From: Oceanobacillus jordanicus
GTDB taxonomy: Bacteria > Bacillota > Bacilli > Bacillales > Amphibacillaceae
Direction: 5' to 3'
NCBI RefSeq assembly: GCF_022095695.1
Contig: NZ_JAIFZM010000001.1
Location: forward strand, 62,001 to 126,000
DNA length: 64,000 nt
Positions 18,364 through 28,238 of this stretch are shown here, in pieces. A model generated the notes under the pieces. It did no database searches. It worked only from the letters and a program-made list of their open reading frames with translations, and was not told the origin of the DNA. Within the stretch, counting starts at the first letter, position 1. Every line of letters starts with the position of its first letter. Made by a program: the position numbers and the translations under genes.

Positions 18364-19629
18364 ATGATGAAAAAAATAGATGTTGAGTATTCATTACAAG
18401 CAGTACCACAGTCAGAACGAAATAATTTTTGGAAGACATTATCCGTTATGCTCGGGTTTACGTTCTTCTCTGCAAGTATGCTAGCTGGTGGGGAATTGGG
18501 GGCTGGCCTATCATTCTCACAATTTATTTTAATCATGTTAATCGGAAATATAGCGCTTGGGATGTATACAGGATCGCTTGCTTATATTGCGGCAAAGACA
18601 GGCTTGTCTACACATCTTCTGGCTAAATACGCGTTTGGTGAAAAGGGATCGTATTTGCCTTCCTTTTTACTAGGATTTACGCAGGTTGGTTGGTTTGGTG
18701 TTGGAGTCGCGATGTTTGCCGTGCCTGTGGCAACCGCCATGGATTGGAATGTCTATGCTTTAATCTTTATTTTTGGAGTTGCCATTACAGCATCAGCTAT
18801 CTTTGGCATGAAAGCTTTAGTCGTCTTAGGATTTATTGCTGTACCTGCCATTGCGATTTTAGGAAGCTATTCTGTATTTGAAGCAACAGAGTACTTGGGC
18901 GGTTTTGATACACTGTGGAGCTATGAACCTACAGAAACATTGACCGTAGCGGCAGCTCTTACGATTTGCGTTGGCTCCTTTATTAGTGGCGGAACGTTAA
19001 CACCAGACTTTGCGCGGTTTGCCAAGACATCCCGTTCAGCCGTAGTAGCAACGGTTATTGCGTTTTTCTTAGGGAACTCGTTAATGTTCTTGTTTGGCGC
19101 AGTCGGAGCAATGTCTTACGGACTACCAGATATTTCAGAAGTCATGTTTTTACAAGGATTGATGATTCCGGCAATTATCGTGTTAGGGTTAAATATTTGG
19201 ACGACCAATGATAATGCACTGTATGCTTCTGGATTAGGGTTTGCGAATATCACCAAGCTTCCTAAAAAGGTATTTGTTGTTGTAAATGGACTCGTTGGGA
19301 CACTGCTTGCCATGTGGATGTACAACAACTTCGTCGGCTTCTTAAACATTCTGGGCGCCGCTATCCCTTCCATTGGGGCAATCATTATCGCGGATTATTT
19401 CTTTGTTAGAAAAAGGAAGTATGGTACGTTTAAAGAAATGACGTTTAAACCAGTGAACTGGGTTGCGATTGGGGCATGGGCAAGTGGTGTTGTAATTGCA
19501 CAGCTAGCACCAGGAATTACTCCATTAAATGCCTTAATTGGAACAGCAGCTGTTTATATCGTATTTATGTATCTAGCATCAATAAAAATTAAAAAAGAAG
19601 AAGCGCCTGTTTTAAGGAAGGCCGACTAG
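18364..19629 (+). CDS. codB: Cytosine permease
   Basis: A protein of 421 residues from tandem ATG codons at 18364/18367 after a GGGGG RBS, belonging to the nucleobase:cation symporter-1 family. It has about twelve hydrophobic helices, with family blocks such as [32 protein letters not shown] and [14 protein letters not shown]. It imports cytosine for deamination by the adjacent codA product. It is transcribed behind a PyrR-type attenuator and a repeat element. Confidence 0.92.
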   Translation: MMKKIDVEYSLQAVPQSERNNFWKTLSVMLGFTFFSASMLAGGELGAGLSFSQFILIMLIGNIALGMYTGSLAYIAAKTGLSTHLLAKYAFGEKGSYLPSFLLGFTQVGWFGVGVAMFAVPVATAMDWNVYALIFIFGVAITASAIFGMKALVVLGFIAVPAIAILGSYSVFEATEYLGGFDTLWSYEPTETLTVAAALTICVGSFISGGTLTPDFARFAKTSRSAVVATVIAFFLGNSLMFLFGAVGAMSYGLPDISEVMFLQGLMIPAIIVLGLNIWTTNDNALYASGLGFANITKLPKKVFVVVNGLVGTLLAMWMYNNFVGFLNILGAAIPSIGAIIIADYFFVRKRKYGTFKEMTFKPVNWVAIGAWASGVVIAQLAPGITPLNALIGTAAVYIVFMYLASIKIKKEEAPVLRKAD

Positions 19630-19669
19630 GAACGGCTATATTCATACTTTTAGAAAAGGGAGATATCAA

Positions 19670-20941
19670 ATGCTCATAAAAAATGCAACATTACGTGGAA
19701 AAGAAGGACATTGGCATATATTGATTGAAGATGGCAAGTTTGCTGCTATTACACAAAATCTTGAGGAAGTTTCGGGTATAGAAGAGGTAATTGACGCAAA
19801 GGGCGCACTTGTTTTACCGCCATTCATTGAGCCACATATTCATTTAGATACAACCTTAACTGCCGGGGAACCGGAATGGAATCAAAGCGGCACCTTATTC
19901 GAAGGAATTCAACGGTGGTCCCAGCGTAAGGAGTCGTTAACAGAGGAAGATGTGAAAACAAGAGCAACAAAGGCATTAAAATGGCAAATTGCACAAGGAA
20001 TCCAACATGTACGTACACATGTTGATGTAACTGACCCAAGTCTGACTGCATTAAAAGCCATGATAGAAGTGAAGAAAGAAATGGCGGACTTTGTTGACAT
20101 TCAGCTTGTCGCGTTTCCACAAGAGGGGATTCAATCTTTCCCAAATGGTGTCGAATTACTTGAAGAGGCATTGAAATTGGGTGCGGATGTTGTGGGTGGT
20201 ATTCCTCACTTTGAATTCACAAGAGAATATGGTGTGGAGTCGATGAAGACAGCCTTTGATCTAGCGGAAAAATATGATCTTTTAGTAGATATCCACTGTG
20301 ATGAAATCGATGACGAGCAGTCTCGATTTGTGGAAGTGGTAGCCAAAGAAGCATACGAACGTGGCATGGGCGAGCGAACAACTGCGAGCCATACCACAGC
20401 AATGGGCTCTTACAATGATGCCTATACAACGAAATTGTTCCGCCTATTGAAGTTGTCGAATATTAATTTTGTATCCAATCCACTTGTGAACATTCATTTA
20501 CAAGGAAGATTTGATACCTACCCGAAGCGCCGTGGTCTGACGCGGGTAAAAGAATTACAGGAAGCTGGCTTAAACATTTGCTTTGGCCATGATGATATCT
20601 TTGATCCATGGTATCCACTCGGAACAGGGAACATGCTTCAGGTCTTGCATATGGGAATCCATGCATCGCAATTAATGGGCTATGAGCAAATTGTAAACTC
20701 GATTGATCTAATCACAAAAAACAGTGCGAAGACATTGCATATTGAAGACAAATATGGAATTGAAGAAGGAAAACCAGCGAATTTCATCGTAATGACAGCA
20801 GAGAATGAATATGAAGTCATTCGTAAGCAAGCAGCAGTACGATATTCCTTCAGAAATGGCAAGCTCATTTCTCAAACAAAACCAAGTGAAACAGCTATCA
20901 CGTTGGGAAATGCAACAGAAAGAGTTACATTTAATCGATAA
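19670..20941 (+). CDS. codA: Cytosine deaminase
   Basis: A 423-residue amidohydrolase. The metal-binding HIHLD motif ([22 protein letters not shown]) opens the barrel; [13 protein letters not shown] and SHTTAMG supply further ligands, and [17 protein letters not shown] supplies the catalytic Asp. These match CodA, which converts cytosine to uracil and ammonia. It lies 40 bases after codB with an AAAAGGGAG RBS, forming the classic codBA salvage operon. Confidence 0.93.
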   Translation: MLIKNATLRGKEGHWHILIEDGKFAAITQNLEEVSGIEEVIDAKGALVLPPFIEPHIHLDTTLTAGEPEWNQSGTLFEGIQRWSQRKESLTEEDVKTRATKALKWQIAQGIQHVRTHVDVTDPSLTALKAMIEVKKEMADFVDIQLVAFPQEGIQSFPNGVELLEEALKLGADVVGGIPHFEFTREYGVESMKTAFDLAEKYDLLVDIHCDEIDDEQSRFVEVVAKEAYERGMGERTTASHTTAMGSYNDAYTTKLFRLLKLSNINFVSNPLVNIHLQGRFDTYPKRRGLTRVKELQEAGLNICFGHDDIFDPWYPLGTGNMLQVLHMGIHASQLMGYEQIVNSIDLITKNSAKTLHIEDKYGIEEGKPANFIVMTAENEYEVIRKQAAVRYSFRNGKLISQTKPSETAITLGNATERVTFNR

Positions 20942-20951
20942 TAGAAGAGAT

Positions 20952-20986
20952 GAGGGCACACCTTTTGTTGGTGTGCTCTTTTTTTG
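20952..20986 (+). terminator. Terminator of codBA
   Basis: The stem GGGCACACC/GGTGTGCTC has a 7-base loop and is followed by seven T residues. Confidence 0.85.
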
Positions 20987-21019
20987 ATGGTCAGGTGGTA
21001 ACTAGAATATTTCTGAGAG

Positions 21020-21223
21020 TTGAAACAATTTTGCCGTTCGTACGTATTGAATAAGGATATCCTTCTTACACATGTAGACCCTATTGTGTCGGAAGAACAA
21101 GTCGAGCAAATTTCTGACAAGATAAATTTTTGGTATGACTTCTATGAAAGAAGTTTAATTTGGCGGTATGGACACATCCCTGCTGAACGGAAAGAGGGAG
21201 AGAAGGAAGCGTTAGAACATTAA
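21020..21223 (+). CDS. Small unidentified protein (67 aa)
   Basis: A short open frame starts at TTG and encodes an acidic, probably helical protein (VSEEQVEQISDKINFWYDFY) with a charged tail. The RBS is weak. I do not recognise a family. It could be a fragment of a larger lost gene or a real small protein; residue composition looks protein-like. Confidence 0.35.
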   Translation: MKQFCRSYVLNKDILLTHVDPIVSEEQVEQISDKINFWYDFYERSLIWRYGHIPAERKEGEKEALEH

Positions 21224-21392
21224 ACAGGTGATTGTAATTAGTATGGATAGTTTAGGATTATTTCCCGGGTAATGCACTTTTTAATAATTCTAAGTAGTAA
21301 AATAACTGTTGGCCTTTTATAATATATAATAAGACATCTCATGTAACCAACTCCGATAAAAAAATCATGTGATTATTTAGGAGGGTATTAAA

Positions 21393-21818
21393 TTGGGAAC
21401 ATCAAAAGAAATCAGAGTAGAAGCAACTGTTCAAGCACCAATAGACAAGGTGTGGAAGTATTGGACAGAGCCAGACCACATTAAACAATGGAACAATGCT
21501 TCAGATGATTGGCACACCCCATTTGCAGAAAATGATCTTAGAGTAGGCGGGACATTTGTTTCAAAAATGGAAGCCAAAGATGGCAGTACAGGTTTCGACT
21601 TTGGTGGAATCTATGATGAAGTAATATTACATGAGGTTATTGCTTATACCATGGCGGATGGAAGGAAAGTAAACATCACGTTTAAAGGTGATGACAAGGA
21701 AACCGAAGTAGTGGAGACGTTTGATGCAGACGCTTCACATCCAGCAGAGTTTCAGCAACAAGGTTGGCAGGCGATCCTAAGCAATTTTAAAAGCTATGTA
21801 GAACAAAATGAACACTAA
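21393..21818 (+). CDS. SRPBCC/AHSA1-domain protein
   Basis: A 141-residue protein from a TTG start behind TAGGAGGG. It matches the START-like AHSA1 fold along its length: VEATVQAPIDKVWKYWTEPDHIKQWN at the N-terminus, GGTFVSKM, and a C-terminal helix GWQAILSNFKSYVEQ. Family members bind hydrophobic ligands or act as Hsp90 co-chaperone-like domains; most bacterial ones are uncharacterised. It is monocistronic, with its own terminator. Confidence 0.85.
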   Translation: MGTSKEIRVEATVQAPIDKVWKYWTEPDHIKQWNNASDDWHTPFAENDLRVGGTFVSKMEAKDGSTGFDFGGIYDEVILHEVIAYTMADGRKVNITFKGDDKETEVVETFDADASHPAEFQQQGWQAILSNFKSYVEQNEH

Positions 21819-21839
21819 ATTTATAAGTCATTAAAATGG

Positions 21840-21889
21840 AATAATGGCGTATCTGTCTATGTAATGACAGATACACCATTATTATTTTT
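21840..21889 (+). terminator. Terminator of the SRPBCC gene
   Basis: AATAATGG..TATCTGTC at 21840-21857 pairs with GACAGATACACCATTATT at 21865-21882, followed by T residues. Confidence 0.8.
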
Positions 21890-21944
21890 CTCGCTTTATC
21901 CCGCCTCAACTGGCAGTAAAACCCCCACCAAATGAAGTTTCACT

Positions 21945-23522
21945 TTATGACTCTTCCTCTAATTCCACGATTTTGTTGGTAATCAAATCCTGTTCCTGTT
22001 GTGCAACTTCACTCGAAATGATATCTTCCTTCAATAAATGCCCAACGGCTTCGTGTTGCGCGTAGAGCGAATGTTTTAAGAGGGCAATTTCCTGTTTTTT
22101 TCTAAGGTCAGGGTGTTTATGGAAAAGCGCATTGATATCATTGTGCAATTTGGTACGTTGCTTTTTATACTCATCGACAACAGATTCTGAAACCAATTCG
22201 GTTATAAACAAGTTCTTTTTTACCTTATTGATTTCTTCAATTCCCGTCTCGTAACGATGAGCACGGGCAATAAGGGCTTCATACTCTTGGTAACCTTCTT
22301 CTTTTTTATTTACGCCAAGCCATGTTATCAGCGGTTTAATGGAAAGTCCCTGCACGACGAGGGAGAACAAGACGACACTAAAAGCAAGAATCAAGATCTC
22401 CTCACGACCTTCAAAATCTCTCGGAAGACTAAGTACGAGTGCGATGGATAAGGATCCTTTTAGACCGCCCCAATTTAAAATATGCTTCCAGGAGAGTGGG
22501 ATGTTTTTAAGGAACAGAAGGCTGCCATAGACTGCGAAGCTTCTGGCGATTAGCACGATTAAAATGGCGGTAAAAATAAGCCCCCAATGTTCTGCCACAT
22601 TAATCCGTGTAATTTCTAACCCGACCATTAAAAAGACGAGGGAATTGGCTAGCAGTGTTACGACGTCCCAAAAATTACTGATGTTTAATTTGGTGGCAGG
22701 ACTCATGCCAATCTTTGATCCATAATTTCCAAAAATAAGGGCTGCAACCACAACGGCAATAACTCCAGATGCCTCAAAGCTTTCCGCCAGTAAGAAGGCA
22801 CCGTAGAAAAGAATAATGCTAAATATAATTTCTAATGGATAATCATCAAAGTATCGAGTAAGACGCGAAAAGCCGTAGCCAAGTAATCCTCCAATAAGTA
22901 AGCCTAAAGAGATGACTTTAATAAATTCCCATACACCATGTCCAGCACCTAGTATCCCCATGTCGAGGTAGGAGATCAGGGAGAAAGCGGAAATATTGAA
23001 TAAGACAACCGCTAATCCATCATTAAACAGACTTTCCCCTTCAATTACAGTAGAAAGTCTCTTTTTCACACCGACACTCTTGAAGATGGATAAAACACTA
23101 ACAGGGTCTGTAGCACTCATTAATGCTGCAAATACAAAGGCTGCAGGGATGGAAAGTCCAAGAAGCCATAAGGATGAAAAGCCAATGATTAGAAAGGATA
23201 AAAAAGTTCCGCCAAACGCAAGTGCCAAAATCGGCTTTTTGTTTTCATTTAAATGGGAAAAAGGGAGCTTTAACGCTGCTTCCCCTAATAAAGCAGGTAA
23301 GAACAACGTGATAATAACAAAGTTAAACACTTCTCCTTCTGTAATAAAGTCTTTTAATGGCTCTAATACAGGAATGTTCACAAGCCCAATGATTGCCCCG
23401 ACAATGACTAACGCAATGGGGTAGGGCTGTTTAAATTTCTTTGCAATCGCCGTAATTCCAGCTGCAATCATAACTAAAATAAGTCCAAGTTGAAAAATAT
23501 GATGTAAATCCAAGTCATACAT
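21945..23522 (-). CDS. CPA1/NhaP-type Na+(K+)/H+ antiporter
   Basis: From ATG 23522 (GGGAGGAA RBS; the frame extends further to a TTG without support) the protein has 525 residues. The first 400 form about twelve membrane helices, with the CPA1 signatures SATDPVSV and EGESLFNDGLAVVLF, the latter carrying the ion-binding Asp. The last 130 residues form a charged cytoplasmic, partly coiled-coil tail (IEEINKVKKNLFITEL, LRKKQEIALLKHSLYAQHEA). It should exchange external protons for internal sodium or potassium, fitting a salt-tolerant host. Confidence 0.9.
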   Translation of the reverse strand: MYDLDLHHIFQLGLILVMIAAGITAIAKKFKQPYPIALVIVGAIIGLVNIPVLEPLKDFITEGEVFNFVIITLFLPALLGEAALKLPFSHLNENKKPILALAFGGTFLSFLIIGFSSLWLLGLSIPAAFVFAALMSATDPVSVLSIFKSVGVKKRLSTVIEGESLFNDGLAVVLFNISAFSLISYLDMGILGAGHGVWEFIKVISLGLLIGGLLGYGFSRLTRYFDDYPLEIIFSIILFYGAFLLAESFEASGVIAVVVAALIFGNYGSKIGMSPATKLNISNFWDVVTLLANSLVFLMVGLEITRINVAEHWGLIFTAILIVLIARSFAVYGSLLFLKNIPLSWKHILNWGGLKGSLSIALVLSLPRDFEGREEILILAFSVVLFSLVVQGLSIKPLITWLGVNKKEEGYQEYEALIARAHRYETGIEEINKVKKNLFITELVSESVVDEYKKQRTKLHNDINALFHKHPDLRKKQEIALLKHSLYAQHEAVGHLLKEDIISSEVAQQEQDLITNKIVELEEES

Positions 23523-23886
23523 GATTCGTTCCTCCCGTACATGCAATTTTTATCTCATAGTATTCATACTTCCCTATTGAGAGAAAAACATTTCTCGTTA
23601 GGTTGATTTAGAATCAATGAAAACTCTATAAAAAACAATGGAACCTAATTCCTGTATTGAAAAGGAGAAGAAATTTCATTACAGTAAAGAGGAGAGTCAT
23701 ATAAAATGCGTTATAAAGAGTAGGTGATAGATATGGCATTTATCATGTCTGATATTGTAGCTTCTCATGCAAAGTCTAATAATGAATAGGCGAATCTTTG
23801 CAGGAGTTACCATTAAAAAATATATTCGTCTAAAGTAGTTATAGGCTTTGCCCCTTATTTTCCATATTACGGATAAGGAGCTGTCT
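23523..23886 (+). other. Intergenic region with two tiny ORFs upstream of a CD3324-type gene
   Basis: This 364-base stretch holds no recognisable gene. It contains a five-codon frame (ATG 23706, after AGAGGAGAG) and a 17-codon frame (ATG 23733, MAFIMSDIVASHAKSNNE), nearly adjacent. They could be leader peptides for the downstream gene or chance frames. Confidence 0.3.
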
Positions 23887-24153
23887 ATGATGAGCTATGT
23901 TAAAGCGAATTCCATTTTACCAGAAGAGTTAATAAAAGAAATTCAGCAGTACATTCAAGGTGAAACAATCTATATACCGAAAGAGAAGTCAAGCTATCAA
24001 AAGTGGGGATCTTCTTCTGGAGCAAGAAAAGCGATTGCTGAAAGAAACGTTTCCATTAAAAACGCCTATAAAGATGGGTTTTCAATAGATGATTTAGCAG
24101 AAGAATATTATCTGTCAGTAGATACCATTAAGAAGATTATCTATTCTAGCTAG
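23887..24153 (+). CDS. CD3324 family protein (Mor-like helix-turn-helix), copy 1
   Basis: The 88-residue protein starts at ATG 23887, 6 nt after AAGGAG. It contains LPEELIKEIQQYIQGETIYIPK, then a Lys-rich loop, and ends in a probable helix-turn-helix (YKDGFSIDDLAEEYYLSVDTIKKIIY). Similar short proteins in Firmicutes are named CD3324 family and relate to the Mor/C transcription activator fold. A paralogue is encoded at 49383. The likely role is DNA-binding regulation; no target is evident. Confidence 0.75.
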   Translation: MMSYVKANSILPEELIKEIQQYIQGETIYIPKEKSSYQKWGSSSGARKAIAERNVSIKNAYKDGFSIDDLAEEYYLSVDTIKKIIYSS

Positions 24154-24169
24154 ACATAAGGAGATCATG

Positions 24170-24215
24170 AAGCACTGGAAGTCTTTCTGAAAGGATGATT
24201 TCCGGTGCTTTCTTA
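24170..24215 (+). terminator. Hairpin downstream of CD3324 copy 1
   Basis: AAGCACTGGAA at 24170-24180 pairs with TTCCGGTGCTT at 24200-24210, with one G-U pair. The following sequence is only moderately T-rich. Confidence 0.5.
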
Positions 24216-24350
24216 TATGCATACAACGAATAGAAAGGCTCTGCCTATGTACAAAACGTTTTCTAATTGTTTTCTGCATAGGAATAAGAGGGTTTCTTTT
24301 CTATAATGGGTAAGGAATCTGAGTTACGTTTAAAGATTGGAGAGATAGAA

Positions 24351-24986
24351 ATGGAGCCTTTTATTCGGGTGGACCAATTCAATTTCATTGCACGGCAAGC
24401 GCAAGATTTAGTTAGTGGCCACTCAACTTCTAATGAAAAATCCGTATTAGGCGCATTAGAATCAATGGCTAAAGAAAGAGTATTAGCATTAATACCTGCA
24501 ATCACAGAAGAACAAGCACAGTTACTTCAACCTATTACATTGGTGGATGATAAAGATAAAGCGGAAAGGTTTTTATTTCAGTTGAAACCATACGTCATTC
24601 CGTTTCAAGTGACAGAGCAAGGAATCAAAAAATTGTTTCCTAAAGTTAAAAAGTTAAAAATACCAGCTTTACAAGAATTAGACTTGCAGCAAGTATGTTA
24701 TTTGAGCTGGATTGATTACAGTACGAATAAAAAGTTTATTGTGCTGAAACAAAACGGGAAATTAACGGGGTTACACGGTTCCTTCGATATGATAAACCAG
24801 AAAGGAATATGTTCAATTTGTCATAAACATGAAGAGGTAGGTTTATTCCTTGCACATAAAAAAGGAAAAGTACAAGGGACGTTTACCAAGAAAGGGAATT
24901 ATATCTGCCGAGACAATGAAACATGTAACCAGAACATTACCTCACTCGATTATTTACATGACTTTGTAAATCGGTTAAAAGCTTAA
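24351..24986 (+). CDS. FusB/FusC family EF-G-binding protein
   Basis: From ATG 24351 (GGAGAG upstream) the protein has 211 residues, close to staphylococcal FusB and FusC. The N-terminal half is a helical bundle (VDQFNFIARQAQDLVSGHST). The C-terminal half is a treble-clef-like zinc finger with Cys at CSICHKHEEVG and CRDNETCNQN. FusB binds elongation factor G and frees it from fusidic-acid-stalled ribosomes. In soil and marine Bacillaceae such chromosomal homologues may instead be housekeeping ribosome-recycling factors. It stands alone with a clear terminator. Confidence 0.8.
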   Translation: MEPFIRVDQFNFIARQAQDLVSGHSTSNEKSVLGALESMAKERVLALIPAITEEQAQLLQPITLVDDKDKAERFLFQLKPYVIPFQVTEQGIKKLFPKVKKLKIPALQELDLQQVCYLSWIDYSTNKKFIVLKQNGKLTGLHGSFDMINQKGICSICHKHEEVGLFLAHKKGKVQGTFTKKGNYICRDNETCNQNITSLDYLHDFVNRLKA

Positions 24987-25001
24987 TCAGGTGAGAAAAA
25001 T

Positions 25002-25038
25002 AACAGGCTTATCCACTAGGGACAAGCCTGTTTGCTTT
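25002..25038 (+). terminator. Terminator between the FusB-like and convergent MFS genes
   Basis: AACAGGCTT at 25002-25010 pairs with AAGCCTGTT at 25024-25032, followed by a T-rich end. It may serve both convergent genes. Confidence 0.75.
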
Positions 25039-26214
25039 TTAGATGGTCTCCAGCACATTACCTTGCTTCGTCTCCACGTTTCGATAAACCAACGCTAACA
25101 ACATGGCTGGAATGGTACAAATGACCATGCCGATAAAGGCAAAGCGTGGTTCGATTTCATATAAAAACCCACCGAAAATGGTGAATACTGCAGTACTCCA
25201 GCTAAGCGCTAATGCAGAGTAGATGCCCTGTGCCTTTGGTATCTGTACTTGCGGAATATTGTTAATTAAGTATTTCATAAAGGCATAATGCGCCATTGCA
25301 AAGGAAAATGCATGTAGAACTTGCGCAATACTAAAGATAACGACGCTTGGAAAGGCAAATACAGCAATCCAACGTACAGAGGAACCAATTGCTGACAGTG
25401 TTAGTAAGGCTCCTACTGAAAAATTACCAAACCTTCTATCGGCAATTGAGAAAAAGATGATTTCAGCTATAACGCCAATGTTAATAATAAGACCGATTAA
25501 GTATGTTGGTGCATTAATATCCTGTAAAAAAATATAACCATAATTGTAGTAACTCGCATGTGCTGCCTGTAGCAATATAACAATTAGGAGTACGAGGCTA
25601 AAATGTTTGATTTTGAATACAGAGAAAAGGCCAATCTTTTGTGTTTGTTCCGCTGGTGGTTTTACAGATAAGACAGCGGGTGCTTGCAACAGACTAAGCA
25701 CCACAAAAGCTACTATTCCTAGTAATAGCGCCCAAAAAATGATCTCATCGCCAAACCTCGCTGTGAAAATAGTAAGAACCATGCCAATTGAAACAAACCC
25801 AATCGATCCCCACTGCCGGCTTCTCCCATAATGTTTTAATTGTTTGTTTTGTACAAGCACACCAGCAGCACTATCTAACGCAGGCATAAGTGCTGGATAG
25901 AAAAGGTGCAGAAGGATGGTTGCTCCCATTAAACTCGTAAAGGATCCTGCCGGAATGTAAGCGATAAGGGCAATGAATGTCCCAATCCCCGCTATGTTTA
26001 ATAATCGCTTACTGCTAACCTTATCGGAAAGGTAAGGAAAGGCAAATAAGGTAGAGAGTCCTCTTGCGACCAAGCCTACACTCATGATCAAACTAGCTTC
26101 TGAAACAGAGATGCCTTTTGTATAGATCATCCACCCGGCCCAATAGGGTAGAAAAATGCCCCATGTCATAAAAAAACTAAAAAATCGTATGCCCATCCAA
26201 CGTTGTGTATTCAT
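25039..26214 (-). CDS. MFS transporter (3-phenylpropionate/LacY-like branch)
   Basis: A 391-residue protein with about twelve helices. It resembles the MFS_1-like group that includes HcaT: N-terminal RFFSFFMTWGIFLPYWAGWMIYTKG, and GRSRQWGSIGFVSIG in the middle. The substrate is unknown. It diverges from the yeiL-like regulator across an 80-bp gap with a 24-bp palindrome, so it is the best candidate target of that regulator. Confidence 0.8.
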   Translation of the reverse strand: MNTQRWMGIRFFSFFMTWGIFLPYWAGWMIYTKGISVSEASLIMSVGLVARGLSTLFAFPYLSDKVSSKRLLNIAGIGTFIALIAYIPAGSFTSLMGATILLHLFYPALMPALDSAAGVLVQNKQLKHYGRSRQWGSIGFVSIGMVLTIFTARFGDEIIFWALLLGIVAFVVLSLLQAPAVLSVKPPAEQTQKIGLFSVFKIKHFSLVLLIVILLQAAHASYYNYGYIFLQDINAPTYLIGLIINIGVIAEIIFFSIADRRFGNFSVGALLTLSAIGSSVRWIAVFAFPSVVIFSIAQVLHAFSFAMAHYAFMKYLINNIPQVQIPKAQGIYSALALSWSTAVFTIFGGFLYEIEPRFAFIGMVICTIPAMLLALVYRNVETKQGNVLETI

Positions 26215-26259
26215 TCTATATCCCCCTCATTGATTGCATGGTATCATGGAAAGAAAATA

Positions 26260-26283
26260 GAAAATATGAGATATCTCCTATTT
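26260..26283. promoter_or_regulatory. 24-bp palindrome between the MFS gene and yeiL
   Basis: AAAATA-T-GAGATATCTC-C-TATTTT is symmetric except for one central-flank pair. It ends 11 bp before the yeiL-like start and is a probable operator for this Crp/Fnr-type dimer. Confidence 0.5.
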
Positions 26284-26294
26284 TGAGGTGAATA

Positions 26295-26966
26295 ATGGAA
26301 ATTTATAAAGCGAGCAAAAAACGCCTATTTGTAGAAAGACACTCAATTGAACATTTGTTTTCTGCCCCGGTGGAAGCGTATATGGAAGTACATGAATATC
26401 AGCGTGATGATTGGATTATTCAAGAAGGAACGAGACCTGACTTTCTATATTACGTGGTAGAGGGAAAAGCAAAGATCTATATCACCCATCAAAATGGAAA
26501 AGTATCGTTAATTAATTTTATCAATGCTAATGAATTTATTGGGGAAATGGAATTACTGCATGATGTGTATTACACAAAGGGGATTCAAGCCTCAACAAAG
26601 ACCATTTGTTTCGCTCTGCCGATGCATTACTATCGAAGGCAACTAATGGAAGATGCGAAATTCTTGCGCGAACTAACGCGGTTTTTAAGCGTAAAGGCAA
26701 CCCAGATGGCAATGAAATATACGCAAAGTCTTGCCTTCCCACTTGAAAACAGACTTGCTGATTTCATCCTGCAAACGGCGGATAACGGGGTTTATAAAGA
26801 GAAACATGTTACAGTTTGCGATTATTTAGGCGTGTCCTACAGACATTTATTACATGTGCTAACTCAATTCACTGAGAAACAGTACTTACAAAAGGAAGGC
26901 CGGAAATATCACATTAAGCAATATGATTCCTTGAAAAGTTTGTCCCAGATTTTAAGGAATAAGTAA
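26295..26966 (+). CDS. yeiL: Crp/Fnr-type transcriptional regulator YeiL
   Basis: A 223-residue protein with an N-terminal cyclic-nucleotide-binding-like beta-roll (residues 25-115: DDWIIQEGTRPDFLYYVVEGKAKIY) and a C-terminal winged helix (VTVCDYLGVSYRHLLHVLTQFTEKQYLQKEG). It has few N-terminal cysteines, so an FNR-type iron-sulfur sensor is not indicated. It is divergent from an MFS gene, with a palindrome between them. Confidence 0.82.
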   Translation: MEIYKASKKRLFVERHSIEHLFSAPVEAYMEVHEYQRDDWIIQEGTRPDFLYYVVEGKAKIYITHQNGKVSLINFINANEFIGEMELLHDVYYTKGIQASTKTICFALPMHYYRRQLMEDAKFLRELTRFLSVKATQMAMKYTQSLAFPLENRLADFILQTADNGVYKEKHVTVCDYLGVSYRHLLHVLTQFTEKQYLQKEGRKYHIKQYDSLKSLSQILRNK

Positions 26967-26968
26967 GA

Positions 26969-27010
26969 AAAGCCAGGCCCTACAGTTTGGTGCAGTGGCC
27001 TGGCCTTTTT
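26969..27010 (+). terminator. Terminator between yeiL and the convergent OYE gene
   Basis: A GCCAGGCC/GGCCTGGC stem ends in five T residues. Confidence 0.75.
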
Positions 27011-27014
27011 GTTC

Positions 27015-28139
27015 TTACACTCCTGGGAACCAACCGGGTGTGTTTATGATATTTTTCCAAAGTGGGTCTGGTACTACTAATTCTTCTTGCTTCTCTTTAT
27101 TAATTTCCGTAATGATTTCACTTTCTCTTCCTTCGGCTATCTTTTGAACCCAATCAGGATCAATAATGAGCTCTCTACCTAGGGCAAGAAGTGGGACACC
27201 TGTATTGAATGCTAGTTTCGCATCTTCTGCAGTATAAATAGAACCTACACCGATTAAAGGTACACGCTCGCCAATTGTTTCAAGCAGGTGTGCGATACGA
27301 GTTTTCTCTAAATCTTCTACACCTCGTCTTGGCTTAGAGAAGAAATCGAACAAGGAAACATGTAGGTAATCTAGATTTTTATCTGCTAACACGTCTACTA
27401 AATGAAGTGTCTCTTCCATCGTAATTCCTGGTGTTTCAGGCTCTTCCGGAGAAAAACGATATCCCACGATAAAGGAGTCATCTGCATGTTCCGCAACGAC
27501 GCTTTGTACTTTATCAACAATAGCAAGTGGGAAAGTCATGCGTTTTTCCAGGCTTCCACCAAACCGGTCCTCACGTAGGTTGGAATGTGGAGAAAAGAAT
27601 TGCTGGATTAAGTAGCCGTTCGCTCCATGTATTTCCACACCATCATAACCTGCTTCAATGGCACGACGAGTTGTTTCACCAAAAGCTTCAATAATCTCTT
27701 CTACCTCTTCTTCGCGTAAAGGACGTGGCTTGGCAGCACCTTCTCGATCCGCTGGAACGTCACTTGCACTCACAACATCGCCATCTGGAACAAGATCTGT
27801 GGGACTCATTTTTCCAGCATGGAAAATTTGTAAAATGGCTTTAGCACCCTGTGCTTGAATTGCTTTTGCTAGTTTGCTTAAGCTCGGAATCATGGCATCA
27901 CGATCTGCCGCAAATTCATTAGGAAATCCTTTTCCATTCGGTATAACATATGTTGTAGCCGTGATGACCATGCTTACGCCTTTAGAGCGGCGGGCATAGT
28001 AGTTTACCTCTGCATCCGTTACAGTTCCATCGGGATTGGATGAAGAGTTAGTCATTGGCGCCATCACTAAGCGGTTCTTTAATTCAACACCATTTTTTAA
28101 CGTTAATGGAGAAAACAAATCTTGATATTCTGGGTTCAT
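27015..28139 (-). CDS. NADH-dependent flavin oxidoreductase (Old Yellow Enzyme family)
   Basis: A 374-residue FMN-dependent TIM barrel: LKNGVELKNRLVMAPMTN at the N-terminus, ILQIFHAGKMS, GYDGVEIHGANGYLIQQFFSP with the catalytic His-Asn pair region, RFGGSLEKRM, and GVGSIYTAEDAK near the end. It resembles B. subtilis YqiG. It reduces activated double bonds or similar electrophiles. GGAGGAG precedes the ATG. Monocistronic. Confidence 0.88.
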   Translation of the reverse strand: MNPEYQDLFSPLTLKNGVELKNRLVMAPMTNSSSNPDGTVTDAEVNYYARRSKGVSMVITATTYVIPNGKGFPNEFAADRDAMIPSLSKLAKAIQAQGAKAILQIFHAGKMSPTDLVPDGDVVSASDVPADREGAAKPRPLREEEVEEIIEAFGETTRRAIEAGYDGVEIHGANGYLIQQFFSPHSNLREDRFGGSLEKRMTFPLAIVDKVQSVVAEHADDSFIVGYRFSPEEPETPGITMEETLHLVDVLADKNLDYLHVSLFDFFSKPRRGVEDLEKTRIAHLLETIGERVPLIGVGSIYTAEDAKLAFNTGVPLLALGRELIIDPDWVQKIAEGRESEIITEINKEKQEELVVPDPLWKNIINTPGWFPGV

Positions 28140-28238
28140 TTTTTACTCCTCCTTGTTCTCGATATGATAATAGATCAAGGTGGGTTTGTATAATATTATG
28201 CTCGCTAATCGCTTTCATTGGAGCGGGGTCGAATTCCT

